A stretch of 64,000 bases of DNA from Aquila chrysaetos chrysaetos (GCF_900496995.4 NC_044029.1:9114001-9178000), one strand, 5' to 3'. Numbered from the stretch's first letter, positions 11,886-24,984 are shown. A program made the numbers and translations. The notes: generated by a model from the letters alone, not told the origin.

Positions 11886-14345
11886 CTTTAGACCTGCCTG
11901 ATCAGAGGAACACATCCTGTCAACAGCTCTGCAATAAGATCCAGTGGGATGGATGGTGTCCAAAGAATACTAATCAGGTTACTGTATAAACAAAATGCAT
12001 TCTACACTTCAGTTTCTGGAAGGTCATTGTCCAAACATTATTACTAAAGTACTAAGCGCCTTAAAAAAAAGTCGTTCTGCACAACGGCAAGAACTATCAA
12101 AGTGCTTGTGGTAAAAGATAAGATTGCACTTTAACTTTCATGATGTGTTTTTGCAAGTACCAACTCTGTCGATGCTATCAAGCAATTGCTCAATTTGTGC
12201 AACTTCAGTGTTTCCACAGTCAGGGCCTCTGCCTGGAATTCTGCCCCTCTAATGTTGTAGTAGTCGAGGTAATAGATGCGTGTGGGTGGTTGTGGGGCAG
12301 AGGGAGAATCACTTCTGTGGTCTGTGTGTTGGTATTTAAACTGTCAAGGTGGAGTCCAATAAAAATATTAGCAGCGAAGCGCTGCACACTTAACTCTTGC
12401 TCATCTCATTTCTCTAAAGTGTAGAACAAAGGATGCTGAACACATTTACAGCACAGCCCACGCGCTGAATTGCTGAACACCTAATCTCCAACCAGCACTA
12501 GCAAACGCAGTAAATTCCTCTGAGGCAGCATTTCAGTGTACAGATTGAGCAGCAGGAGGTCCACTGAGTCCAGTCCGACCTCTGAGCCCTCGGAGTCCAA
12601 GAGACATGAAGTCTAAGGCGTACAAATTACAGATCAAAGTAGAACTGTGAAGTTTCAAGGCTTTCCTTGTTTAAATATTGACCTAGAGAAACAGACGGAT
12701 GTTGGAGGATGTTTGGTTTGTATTTCATCTGATTGCTTTTCAAGCTATAAATTAGAGCCTGCAAGGGGAACAAGTTTTCTGCAAAACAGTTTGAGGCTGC
12801 CGTGTTTCAGAAAGCAGAGAGAGGAAGGGGAAAGGGCAACAGTCCCAATTCCTCTGTCCACACACAAACTAAGTGCTGTATGGATTCCTGGTCAGGGAAG
12901 GGCAAAGCAGAAGCCCTCCAAATCCCAGCACCCTCCTGCAGAAGCTCTTAACCCTGAACCTTCTCTATCTCCCCACAATTAAAAATTTCATCCCAGCTTT
13001 TAATCTTCTTGCTAATTCTTTCTAGCCGTAGTCTAAAGAAAAGGCTAGTAGGGAAGGAGAGAGGGAACCTGAAGGTCTTTGGGACCATGTCCTGTTGTGA
13101 AAACATGGGGATTGTCCTCTATCTCCTATGCCCTGATTTTTTCCCAGGAGCCTCCTCTCCCATCCACTGTTCCTGGTTTCTTAGTTCTTGCAAATGATCC
13201 AAGACTGTGTCTGTTTTCTCCCCATGGATGACTCCTTACCCCTGAGTGGTTTAGAATGACTCTAGAAAATCTCCTCTGACATTACTGTGTCTTCAAAGCA
13301 CCACTGGATCCCTGCCATAACAGAGATCACCATGCCCTCACCCCCCCCAAACACCCATCCTACCACTAATTCCAGGGCTGAAAATGCCTCACCCTGCCAT
13401 GACTCCCCACTTTTCTCTATCAGCAGTCCACTAAATAATCCTTGTCTCCTTTCCCATTTCTTCTTGAAGTTTCTCATTCCAGACCTAGGGTTATCCACAG
13501 CCTTATATGAGCCACCTAAATTTAAGTGTAATCCTGAGCCTTCTGTTTCAAAGAACATGCTCAAGCAGTCAGGTCTAATTTCTTATTTGTTTCCTTCAAA
13601 TTCCATCTGTCATGCCACTGAATCCCCTAATCAAAGTTGCTGTGAATGCCTAACTCATCTGTCACCCACCAAATCTTCCATTTGGTTCAAAATCCTCTAA
13701 AGCCTCCTGAACCATCCTTACAGGGGTTATTGTTCACTAAATCCCTATTCTCACCCAACTGTTCACCTAGAATTAAAGTTGCCAACACTATTTCTCCCAG
13801 GGAATTAAAAAAATCCAGATATAAAAAATCCAGTAAGGTAGGACCCTATAAAAGGGAAGGGACTGTAAAGAATACACCTGAGAAAAAACCATAATGGTCC
13901 TATTTTGTCTGCTTGGTGCCTAGGGAAGAAATTAGATACTAGGATGCGAGGTGCACAGGCTCAAGGTGTCGGGCTTTCCCTTCCCTTCCAGTAACATGGG
14001 AAACGGGCTGCAGGCAATCGCGGCTGTGAGAAGTCTCTCACTTTGTGTCGGATCTATTAATTTTGTCTCCATCTCAGGTAGCCTGCTGCAGTACCTGCAA
14101 CTCACGAACTGGGCAGCTTTTTCTTTTGCCCTGTTCAAACTGCCAATTACTTGCACAAGACCTGTGCACTGCAGCGGGGAGTGAGGCCAGGACACTGCGC
14201 AGCCAAGAAAAGCCGTGCTCCTCACCGTGCCGGGCACTCTCGGCATGCAGTCCGTGCACAAACCCCTGCAGCCTTCCTGCCCGCGACCTGGTGGGCAGGG
14301 ACAGGCGATGGTGAGGTCTGGCCCGGGGGAGACTGTCTCACACCT
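9718..14345. other. Intergenic DNA with a pyrimidine-rich block
   Basis: Holds the A48 run. 13260-13700 is C/T-rich on the plus strand and therefore open in one frame (137 codons, then 82 in another), but it shows no motif and no similarity I recognise. 14150-14340 is GC-rich and adjoins the LTR; it does not continue it, and no primer-binding site follows the LTR end. Confidence 0.5.
11835..11882. repeat. Uninterrupted A48 homopolymer
   Basis: 48 consecutive A residues between TTTCAAAGC and TCACTTTAGACC. It is not preceded by any gene-like sequence, so it does not look like a processed-pseudogene tail. A shorter A run lies at about 11651-11662. Confidence 0.9.
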
Positions 14346-14933
14346 TGTCGTGGTTTAACCCCAGGCAGCAACTAGGCACCATGCAGCCGCTCACTCACTC
14401 CCACCCACCCAGTGGGATGGGGGAGAAAATCGGATGGAAAAAGGTAAAATTTGTGGGTTGAGATAAGAACAGTTTAATAACACAGAAAGGAAGAAACTAA
14501 TAATGATAATAATAACAATAATAAAGTGACAGTAATAATAAAAGGATTGGACTATACAAAACAAGTGATGCACAATGCAATTGCTCACCACTCGCCGACC
14601 GATGCCCAGTTAGTTCCTGAGCAGCGATCCCCCCAGGCCAACTCCCCCCAGTTTATATACTGGGCATGACGTCACATGGTATGGAATACCCCATTGGCCA
14701 GTTTGGGTCAGCTGCCCTGGCTGTGTCCTGTGCCAATTCCTTGTGCCCCTCCAGCCTTCTCGCTGGCTGGGCATGAGAAGCTGAAAAATCCTTGACTGAG
14801 TCTAAACACTACTTAGCAACAACTGAAAACGTCAGTGTGTTATCAACATTATTCTCATCCTGAACCCAAAACATAACACTATACCAGCTACTAGAAAGAC
14901 AATTAACTCTATATCCCAGCTGAAACCAGGACA
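14346..14933 (-). mobile_element. Solo LTR, GGTTTAACCCCAG family, older copy
   Basis: On the minus strand the 588-bp element begins TGTCCTGGTTT (14933) and ends AACCACGACA (14346), with TG...CA termini. A TATATAAAC box lies at 14652-14659 and a perfect palindromic CRE octamer TGACGTCA at 14667-14674, just upstream in this orientation. ATTAAA at 14478-14473 is a possible polyadenylation signal. It shares order and many blocks with the copy at 49421-49984. An AT-rich stretch of TAATAATAATAA type (about 14500-14540) replaces GC-rich sequence of the other copy. Flanks CACCT and ACACT do not form an exact 5-bp duplication, so the target site has decayed or the ends are slightly misplaced. No internal viral sequence adjoins it on either side. 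Confidence 0.85.
14652..14674 (-). promoter_or_regulatory. LTR promoter core: CRE octamer and TATA box
   Basis: In minus orientation TGACGTCA (14674-14667) precedes TATATAAAC (14659-14652) by 7 bases. This is the classical arrangement of a retroviral U3 core promoter with a CREB/ATF site. Whether it is still active is unknown; activity is inferred only from intact motifs. Confidence 0.6.
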
Positions 14934-16663
14934 ACACTGGAACAGAGGGAAGCTGGCAGGTTTTCACAAACCCCTGAGTGGTTTCAGGCCACAAATACTA
15001 CTGACTTTCAAATAGCCTTCCACTTTTACAGGATCTGAGAACACCCTGCAGCTGCTTGCTTCAGGGGGAAACGTAAGTACTCACCATTTTTCCACACAAG
15101 CTCTAATTGCCATGGCAGGAGACCCCACCGTGGGGCTGGAAGTCTGCCCCAGTCCCCTCCAGCCACATTTCCCAGTAGAGCAGCCCAGGGAGCAGAGTCC
15201 TGGGCGCGTGGCACGGAGCACAGAGCACTGCCTCAGTACCACGAGGTACCAGGACCATTTCTAGCTCAACACGTCACCGTGTGCCAAGTAGCGTTAGATA
15301 GCTATTTACTGTGGGACAGTGTGAAACAAAATTTTGTGCCAGTGAGGAGAAATGGGGAAGTCAGGAGTCTTGAACAGGTAGCGATCCCCTTGCAGGAAAG
15401 CCACCGCTAACTATCAAGATTGTTAATCTTTCACCCGCCACTTCTCACTCAGGTACAATTTAAATAGGTCCCTGCATGGAACTATTCTGGATTAAAACTC
15501 CATTTTCTTACACATCTCAATAAGATTAACTGGACAAAAGCTTTAATTTCAGTCTTTATGAGTAACTACTTCAGAATAGCGGTTGAGCTTTAAATCCATA
15601 CCAGTCAAATCCACAGTAACTTCCATACAGAGAAGCCTCCCATGGCCAAGGACCCTCTAAATCTGCGCTGTCTTACGGCAACAATAGAAACCTGGAAATA
15701 AAGGTCTGTTGAAGAGTTCGGATATGTTGTACACGTGATGACTTGCTACTGCATATTATTGGGTCAATCTTATTTTTAAATAGGAAGTAGATGGTATTGA
15801 AAATATTTTTATTCAGCTGCAAGCTTAGCTCCCATTGCTTTAATAAATACTTTTCTGGCAACGTGTTATTGGCTGGTTAAGGAACCTTCTCACGCAGGCC
15901 CATGCAGTACCACGTGTGTGGTAATGCCAAGGTGGTAGCACCTTGAATTAACAGAGACTTCAACAGCTTCTCTGGGGAAGAGCTTTGCTTTTTTAAGTTT
16001 TATCAGAATTGCAATGCAAATAAACCACTTATAATGTCATTGACTTTATTGCAGTATAACTGCTGGTAACATTTGCATTTGTTCTCAAGACTATCTCCAC
16101 AGACTTGACAAGAAGTTGTTTTCCCATCAAAAGCTCCATCAAAACCACATCATCATGGTACTAGAGAATTGTTTTAAAATTACTAAGATAATGTCACAGG
16201 AATATTCATTAATGTGACAAAATTTCTTTTAAAGTTGTCATAAAGCTTCTTTGTTAGAAATTGAATAATAATACCTGCCAAATACATGTCTTGCTTCAGC
16301 AGAGCACCGCTACTTAAGACGATATTCATGTACACACTTTTCGAAGATCCTGTGGGCATCAGCTAGGCATTCTTAAAAGATTTCATATGTGCTATTTTGA
16401 ACAGACGAGAATAAAATGTGCTTCTGTGATCTCCTGAATTTGATTTTCAACACTTTAAAATAACCTTAATGAATGAATGTGTTGGCCCTGTTAAAAATTT
16501 ATTTGGATTAAGGAAGAGGTTTTTTTTAAATGCAATAGCTATTCCACTTTGAAATGCATTTTGGTTTCAACATAATTAACTTTGCAAATGTGTTCTCACA
16601 TGGAATTATTCAGGAATAGCTAATTTCTTGTGTTATCAAGCTCTGATGAAGTTTCACAGCTCC
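14934..16663. other. Intergenic DNA
   Basis: 15040-15240 is moderately GC-rich directly right of the LTR. No exon, RNA gene or transposon can be supported here. Confidence 0.5.
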
Positions 16664-16812
16664 CATAAGATGCAGGAAGTATTATCACCTTTGCACAGAT
16701 GGTGAATTTGAAGCAAAATGCCAAGGGAAAATAAAGTCATTGACATGACTTGAATTAGACTTCCAGACGCTCTTGCACACACACTTGTGATCAGCTATCC
16801 CACTGCTCTCCC
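16664..16812 (+). repeat. MIR-like SINE relic
   Basis: AGTATTATCACCTTTGCACA, GATGGTGAATTTGAAGC and ATGCCAAGGGAAAATAAAGT follow the order of the MIR core and 3' part (TATTATCCCCATTTTACAGA, GAAACTGAGGC, TTGCCCAAGG). GAATTAGACTTCCAGACGCT with CAGCTATCCCACTGCTCTC corresponds to the tail that ends in a tRNA-like stretch. Strongly diverged; recognised by eye. Confidence 0.5.
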
Positions 16813-18134
16813 TTCTTCCACAAGTGCTGAAACAAACAACAAAATCCTGTGGTTGAATTTAAAAGATTTGCTATCTGTAGAAAATTTTCATATGGTTATA
16901 TCAAAATAAATCCTATCAAGTTTATTTATTGGTGATTTGTAGTTAAAAAGGGTTTTCTATTTTAATTAATTGTTGCTTATAAGCAGAAAATTCAACAAAG
17001 TATAAAGATTCTGATTTGGATAGGCAATCCCAGCCATATACATTTCTGAGACAACAAACCATTAACGTCTGTTAACCTATGTAGCTACATACTCCTACTA
17101 CTTAAAAAATTAATAATTATGCCATAATCATGCTGTAGGGTGAATAACTTCTCACCTGTGCTTGTTCCTTTAAAACAATATTTTGTGTCTCCTTTTTGTC
17201 AACCTTATCTACACACAAACAGTATTCATAAATGATTAAAAAGCGTATTGCAAATACTTTCCACATAGCAGGCTGCAGTAGTATATTAAATAAATAAAAA
17301 CACACTTATACAACTGGAGGTTAACTTAGGTCAATGAACATTAGAATACACTAAGAGATTTACTTTAAACAAATAACATTATTAGAACAAAACATTATTA
17401 CATACTAATCTCTCACTAGGATTAACATTTTAATATCCATTTTCTTTTCATAACTGAGCAAATCCCTCATCCAAAATTCAGAAAATTATCACAAATTCCT
17501 TAAACCCCATTGGCATTAAAAATGTTCTTCTCCTTTTAGTTACAATTAAATATAGATGTGGGTGCCCTCTTTCTTCAGATGAAAATTATTCAGTGTACTT
17601 GAGCAAGATCAACAACTCCATCACAGCAGACACTACAGCAGTTTTGCTGGCACCATGCAGAACTCCAGCTGCTAAACCTCAAATTCTTTAAAACAGTGAA
17701 TAACAAACATAATTTGCATAATAAAATCCTTTTGTGTTCATTGAGATTGCTCATATCATTAAGTGATTTGATGGGTGAATAAGGAGTCGAAAATCTGGCC
17801 TTGAGAAAAGCCTCATTAAGGCTTATTTCTCCTTTCTGAAAAGAGACTGGATGTGAAAATATAATGAAGTATCTCTGTCAATTGTGGAGCAGCAGTAAAT
17901 ACACACAAACAAACATTAACTTCCCTATCTGCACAAACTGCAAGCCAATCGCACATACTGTAGGAATGAATACTTTGCAGCTCGTTCTTGCAGAGAAGAT
18001 GGAGATGGTTTGAAATTGCATTATTACATGAATGGTAAGTAATATTAAAACATGTGAATGGAGTCACCGATTATATAATTGTATCTTGTTTCCTTGGGGA
18101 ACTGAGAGGTTGAAGGTACTCTTTGGCACCAGCT

Positions 18135-18190
18135 ATTAGTGGTCTAACCTTTCACCTCTGAAGGCATGAATTCAAGTCATGCTAAGAGTA
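18135..18190 (+). repeat. tRNA-derived SINE head relic (possible)
   Basis: TTAGTGGTCTAACC resembles a pol III A box, and GAATTCAAGTCATGC 30 bases on resembles a B box, as in the tRNA-like head of old SINEs. A cloverleaf cannot be folded convincingly, so it is not called a tRNA gene. Confidence 0.3.
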
Positions 18191-18270
18191 GTTTTTGTCC
18201 CTGTGCCCAAGGACACAGTTTGGCATGCATATTTATAAAACTTGTTTAGAGCAGGACAAGGTATGCAAGC

Positions 18271-18338
18271 CTTGCCCTGAGGAAATCAATGGCAGCTCTC
18301 CTTTTGGCTTCCACTGGCCAGGCTTTTCCCTGAGGCTG
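18271..18338. repeat. Ancient repeat relic with the GAAATCAATGG motif
   Basis: GAGGAAATCAATGGCAG followed by TTGGCTTCCACTGGCCAGG resembles the paired CATTGAAGTCAATGG / CATTGACTTCAATGGG motif of old amniote interspersed repeats. It is short and diverged. Confidence 0.4.
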
Positions 18339-18763
18339 AGAATATAAAAGTGTCACAAGAGATCTGCCTAAACTTTAGCTTCCTCTTTGGCTCCATCGCA
18401 TCTTGGCAACATTTCCGTTTTTCTTGGCGAGGTCTCCAAAATTCCGGTAAAGAGCGGACAAAAAAACAAAAACAAAATTTTTTCTTGCCTCTTGACTATT
18501 TCAGGACACTGTTTTCTTCTTAAATTGCATCTGATTTGCTCTATTCTTTCTGGCACCAGCCAGAATTGTCCCTTTGGGACATTCTCCTGGCTCAAGAGCC
18601 CAGAACATTTTGGGTTCCTTTCCCTTCTGACCTGGCAAATCCTCTACACCAAGGGCCCAGCAGTAAGTGGCCGACATCCAGTAATACCATTACTATGCCA
18701 CCCAGAGGCTTACCTAATTAGAGAGAATATTGGTACAGGAACATAGGAATGGCTGTACAAGAT

Positions 18764-18790
18764 ATATGGTCCTGCTAACCAGGACCATAT
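18764..18790. repeat. Perfect 11-bp hairpin, 5-nt loop
   Basis: ATATGGTCCTG (18764-18774) and CAGGACCATAT (18780-18790) pair exactly around CTAAC. The arms do not extend convincingly outward, so a microRNA precursor is unlikely. Confidence 0.7.
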
Positions 18791-19735
18791 TATACCTCTC
18801 ACAGTTGCTTTTACAGAGCACTGCAAAAGAATACATCAGAATCGTTGTCAAATAATCTCAGGATTCGTTCTCCTCGTTAGATCTCAACCTAGTTGTTGGC
18901 ACTTGGCTGCTGTCTTCAAATGGCAGTAAAATCGAACAACTGTGCACTTTGTCACATCCCATCTTATCTACCTAGTCTTGAAGGGAATAATCCTCACCTT
19001 TTAATTTCTCCCCTCCACACTCAGGACTATGCATACCTTTTCATGGCCTGTCTAAGCTAGGCTAAAATTGTGTGTTATGCAAAAGCCCTTGAGCTCAGCC
19101 TGCGCAGACTGGTACAGTAACGCGGCAGAGCCCAGCGTCACGCTGAGATACTGGGTCACTTCTAGGAACAGTGCAATCGCACTGGTGACATACTACATCT
19201 AAACCGGTAAGCCCCACTCCTCAGCTTGGACAAAGCACAACCTTGCCACGACTGCTGCCACGAGCCGTGACGCATGCTGTTTGCTTGTCTCCATAAACGG
19301 TTGTTATTTTTCTTTACAAAATTGTAGCAACTTCTAAAAACTTTACTTGATTTACACATGGGGTTTGTTTGCTTTTACTAAACGCCTCCTTTAACTGAAA
19401 TTGCCTTTTATAACATATTTTCTGCTTGTGTCACTTGCTGTCCTTTAGGTGTTGGACTTTATTATGGTGTTCAGTTACTGCTGTGACTTGAATGAGCTTT
19501 CTGGTGAGTTACTTCAGACTAAGCAAGAATAGCCTCTGTTGCCATTCTCTCCAACTATCTATTCTAAGCAGCAACCACTTAAAGTGTCAAGAAATAGTTT
19601 TCACAAACACTGTACATTTGTACATGGTCCAAGTGGGTAGGTCAAGTTCCCTGTTATTAGTCTTGTCAGATTTTTGTGGCCTCTCTGATCACACTTACTG
19701 CTGAGCACTCAAATTCTTCTCCCTGTCCCCCCTGC

Positions 19736-19753
19736 TTTTTTTTTTTTTTTTTT
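19736..19753. repeat. T18 homopolymer
   Basis: Eighteen consecutive T residues preceded by CCCCCCTGC. Confidence 0.9.
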
Positions 19754-21821
19754 GATCCAGAGGCTGGTAATACAGCCTCACCAACAGAGACTGTTACACC
19801 TTGGGATTTCTAGTCATATAGACAAAACTTTGATAAGATAAGGGAAATAAAATGGAGACAAAAATTATCGAGGAAAGAGATTTACGTGGCTCAAGTACAT
19901 GATCAGTGTAACTAGATCTGTGCTATCAGGAACAGTAGCAGAGCATCGGGTACCAAACAGGTAGCAGTTACAGCTGAGCAGACATTTGTCTGTGCTCACT
20001 CAGGGCTTACACGCTCTTCGGAGTGGGACATAGCTGGAGAGGACTAGACCAGAGCAGACAGATTTGGCAACATAGGCTTGGCCAGGAACACGTATTCTTA
20101 CTCTTATTCTTATGATGCTCCTATCCTGGAATAGATCCCACAGAAGGGGAGCAAGAACTTAAGCAATTTTTTTAAAGAGGATGGTACATTTTTCTAAATA
20201 AAGAGGGAGGAAACATTTTTAAAGACACTGTACAAAAGAGGTGACAGCCAGCCATCGGCCTGTGCAAACTTAAAGGCTATGTTCAAATTAGCAAAGTTTA
20301 AAAGCCAATTTTACATCAGACCATACATGAAAAATCAAACCAATCATGGCTGTCAATATTTTACTTAGATTTGATCTAAGAAAAGAGAACAAAAATAATG
20401 CAAAACATTACTAACTGATCAGCCCAGAGCACAGGGTGTGGGAAAATGTATAAAGAAGCTGTACTTTCGTGGGAGAAATTCTGTTCTTATTTATACACGG
20501 TTGATGCCATTTATCCAGGAAGAATTGCATTTAAGGCTTTTAGAAATAAATACAATTGTAAGTGGATATGTATGAAACTGTGGGAGTGACTGATCTACAG
20601 ATGGCAGTGAATTTTCTCTGCTTGAAGAATTTAGCATGCCAAACTGAGTAACCATACTGGAAAATTGAGAGTCTGTTTGTTATTTGCTTACTTCCACAAG
20701 CATTACTTCTATTCAACTTGTTCTTAAAGAGCTGTCAGTGTTGTTATTTTTTTTCTCTTTTCACGGGAAACTACAAGGATTTCTCTTCTGAACTTCTCTT
20801 CCTCTTAAAAGCAGATTTGTATTGCCAGGCACACATCATGCTCTGAACTTGGTTTCATTCCCTGAAGGATTTGGTTCTACGGTCTACAAGAATTACTAAT
20901 GACTGACTGAAGGGGAATTCTCCGCCGCTGGTAGATTCTCCTATCTCTGCACAAAGCTGATACTGTTTCCAGAGTCAATGAAAGGTGCAGTGCTGTGTGA
21001 TCTCAATTCGTCTTCATCACAGTACGCAACCGGTGACAAGATAAAGATACACTCTTGAAAACGGAGCAGAATTTCAGAGGGAAAACTCTACCCTTGTTGA
21101 GCATGCGGTCAGTGTGATTTGTAATAAAGAACAAAACAGTACTCTTTCTTTGCATAAATAATTTAAATGCAGCAGCTACTGTAGCAGCCACACAGAATCT
21201 AAATTGCTAATTCCAGAGACTAAATCCCCTGATTTCAATATCAAACCGTTAAGAGGTTATATTTGTCAGACCACAGCCAGTGCTTACATAGCAGAAATCA
21301 GAGAAACTAATAACCCTTCTGTATTCAAATGGTAATTACAAGAAGGAGAAACCCAACCCCACCTTAAATCTTTAGCTATAAATGTTCACTTTTCTCATAA
21401 ACAAATAAAACGGCACCATTTTTAAAAGAGCACTTTTGAAGTGCCTGTACAATTAGATCTAACCATTTTGCATGCGCATTGGGAAACGTCCGTCCGCCCT
21501 CTGCCAAATCCATTCTTTCGAGCAGGCAGGTCACTGCGGTTTACAAGAGTCCACTTCCCCTGGAGACGTACTCCTGCCTGCTCACAAGAACTGCACGTTG
21601 CTCACCCTCACTTGCATCTGATGTAGTAAGGAAAGCCAGGACAGGAAAAAAAAAAAAAAAACACGACAGAAAAACTATTGGGTACTAGAGGTGTAATGAA
21701 AATAAAATATACACATCTGGAAGTCCAATGTTGTGGATAATTTGAAAAATGCTAAGTATTCCTGAAAACTGTTGATGCCAATGGAAGTACCAGTCCTGTT
21801 TCTTTTATTACATATAGTAGC

Positions 21822-21839
21822 TTTTTTTTTTTTTTTTTT
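21822..21839. repeat. T18 homopolymer
   Basis: Eighteen consecutive T residues between ATATAGTAGC and AAGATCAG. A separate A-rich run of about 16 lies at 21646-21661. Confidence 0.88.
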
Positions 21840-22154
21840 AAGATCAGTTCCTTTTAAAGCAAGTCTTCTGAAAACACACTGTGTCTGTCTACTCAGCTGT
21901 TTATCTGTCCATCCCCAGGTGAGAACTGCCATGTAATTTGCAGCCAAATTCAGCTGAACAGGCTGGATTGATTAGCTCCACTGCTCACCATCCTATCCAT
22001 TCTTTTTTATTTTTTTTCATGCCAGTTAGGAAACCTATAAAGTCCCACCAAAACCTCCTTCCAATATCAACCCCTTACATACCTAGAGGGTTCACTTTGG
22101 AAAAGACTTTTCATCTAATGATTGGTCTTACCTATACTGGACACAACCTATAAG

Positions 22155-22187
22155 AAACAAAAAACAAACAAACAAACAAACAAAAAA
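22155..22187. repeat. (AAAC)n microsatellite
   Basis: Four tandem AAAC-type units (ACAAACAAACAAACAAACAA) flanked by longer A runs. Confidence 0.85.
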
Positions 22188-24984
22188 TCCAGGTTTAAGC
22201 AATATTACTTCCACTTGAAAACTACTATTTTCTAAAACTCTAGAAGGAATGTTTTTGTCATTCAGACACATGAGAATGCTGAGAAAGACTTTTCTTGGAT
22301 CTAATTAAATCTAATTTTTTTGCAGGAAATCCAAGTATCTTCATATATTTGCATTTAGCATCAAGAATGAGATGTAGAAATATTTTACATCCTCAGTAGG
22401 CACAGATTTTACTCTAAATCTTATCATTTCACAGTAACATTTACAAGAGACTTTGTCATTGAGGAGACCTCCACAGATGATTATAAAACTGTTTGTAAAT
22501 AAGAAGCACCTGAAAATCATACTGCTGAATACTTCTGAAAACAGCTTAGCAAGGATGAAAAGTTGTTGATGTTCACAGACATCATGGCCTTGATTGCTTT
22601 CCTTTTGGAAAAAAGCAATAGGTCTATCCACTTAAAATTCACCTAAAATTGTTTGGGTTTGTGGTTTAGTTTTGTTTGTTTCCTTCTCCTAAAGGATCTG
22701 ATTTTTATGATTAGGAAAAACCCAAACACTTTTGCATGCCTGTCTTTACTGGACACCTGGCACTGTGAGGTGGGTGGCAGCACTGACATAGATTTGAGCT
22801 AGTGACAAAGTTCTCAGTTAAGAAACAGCTTCTCCACAATGGTCTCTGGCAAATATAAATAGCTATAGCAAAACAACATATTACATGGGAAGACATAGTC
22901 TATCAGTTTAAGCAGTTTAATAGGCTTAGATAGTGTCTCCATTGTACTACTTATTATACAAACTCCACTGACCCTGATCAGGGAAACATTTTTTGGACCA
23001 TACAAACTGATAAAATTATTTTCCAGCTGGCAAATTAAGTCATCAAAAATTGAAGTGTCCCTAATACATCTACATGACATTCCAGGAAAAACTTGAAAGC
23101 AGCAGCTCTTCTTAATGGTAAGTGGGTGTAGACTGTTTACACTGGAATAAGTCATCTTCTTTTATAGAACGATAAACATTCCTTGGCCACTTTGGCTCTT
23201 GCATCTGAAAGCTAATAATCTGTGCAGCTTCCCTCTGCCCCAAATGTATTTGGTCACTTTACAGCTGTACAACATTTTTATACTCTTTTATATCCTTCTG
23301 TCTCAAAACCAGCTGAAGAGAAGATAGAACAAGGAAAAAGATCCTCTGCTGAGAAAAAACCCAAACCAAAACAGAAAAAGCCAGCGTATTAAAAAGCAGC
23401 TTCTGTTATATCCATTTGCACTGACTGTTTCTTTTATGCATGTCTAGAGCCTACACTGCATTTCTTTTAGCTGTTTTAGTTACTAATCCATGTTTTTTAA
23501 CTACATTAGAAACTATTACTCTTGCAAGTTAAAACAAGTGAAGCTGATATTTATCCTTGTGATGGGAATTCCACAGTTATTCCAAAGCTATATTCCCCTT
23601 ATTTCTATGTTTTTCCTTGTCTCATCTTTCTTTTTATTTCTGTGATGAGACATATAGGGTAAACAGAATAAAGATTTCTGTGCTGTCATATTCAGGACAA
23701 TTACAAATGCTCATTCATGTGCACTAAATGCTTGGAAAATAAGATCTACATTCATATACAGTCATTTATTGGTTTACAGCTAAAATTCAGTCTGTCAGTT
23801 TTACTGCCTGTTAATAGGAAAAGATAATAGAAACAAAATGGGAAAACCTATATCATCTGCTCTTGACAAATGTTTTAGCGTATTTTAACAATCTGAGTTA
23901 ATATTTCTTTTTTGTTTATTTTAAGTAATGAAAACAGCTGAAATATTAACACTGAAAATTCTTATACAGTAGGTTTTTTCACTGCCTCCAAACCCCTCAA
24001 AAGCAGCCTGAGGTGGAGGAGAGTCTAGAAACTGTCCAAGTGACTGGAGGAGAGGGGTAAATAAAAGTGGGATCCTGTTGCAGTAAATGCTGTATCCAGA
24101 ATTTATTTACATGGGCAGATGAGGAAGATAAGGAAGTGAAGATTATGGACAAGGAAAATAAGTAATGCATAAGAAGAAAATCCAAAATTATGATGTCATA
24201 AGAAACACATTTTGGAAGAAGCAGTCATCAAAGCATGGGTAGTTATGGACTCCATTTGCTGGTTTTCAGGGGAAAAAAAAGAGGCTACAAAAAATCCCAA
24301 CATCATGGCTAATATACAGCGTAAAATACACAGTAACTTTTTAACATCTAAATCACTTGGAAAATAGATCTTTTATGCATAAAATGCCTTATTATTTTAG
24401 TTGCAGTCAGTAAAGTATATTCAAGGGGACTGCGGACTTTTCTGGTAAATAGCAGCAGCAGCAACAAATCACTGGCAGCTCCCTGCTCTGTACCAGCTAC
24501 ATAGTCTGAAACAATTCCCATGCCTTTAGCAATACACAAGAACTGTTTGGAAGCTGTCTAACTTCAATTATTAGAAATTCAATAAATTCCAAAAATTCAG
24601 GCTTTTATCCTTCCTGTTGGCACTCTTTTTTTGTGTGTCTATTTGCTTTAGGGAAGCTCATTTTAACTCTGTTTTTATGAACTCGGTAATACATCTCTTG
24701 GAAGTAGCTTGCATGCATCTATCATTTTTGGGACCCCACATTTATTAAACTGGAATCAGACTGAACAAAAAGTTTGAGATTCTAAAACTGCTATGGATAT
24801 TTGAGGGGATTTTTCAGTGGAATAGTTAAGGAATTTCATAGATGCCCCCACCAATCTCCTTTGCAGTGCTCCAGCAATATGAAATGAATCTCCAGCACCA
24901 AGTAAAGTAACCCAGCACCTCCAGTCACGGCTCAGCAGCAGGAGCACGTATTCTGTTACAGTCTGACATTTCTTGTTTTCACCT

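Larger units (their letters stand above)
18791..24984. other. Intergenic AT-rich DNA
   Basis: Only homopolymer tracts and an (AAAC)n microsatellite stand out. The open frames (longest 113 codons, 22814-23155 minus) have no recognisable content. Confidence 0.55.

Noticed and set aside
11765..11989. Frame crossing the A48 run as a poly-lysine protein
   Set aside because: Simple translation of a homopolymer.
13287..13894. Consecutive open frames of 137 and 82 codons as a possible retroviral or host gene remnant next to an LTR
   Set aside because: Openness is explained by pyrimidine bias; it shows none of the Gag, Pol or Env motifs, and the LTR orientation and missing primer-binding site give no support for an attached provirus.
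18764..18790. microRNA precursor
   Set aside because: The stem is only 11 bp and does not extend; precursors need about 25-30 paired bases.
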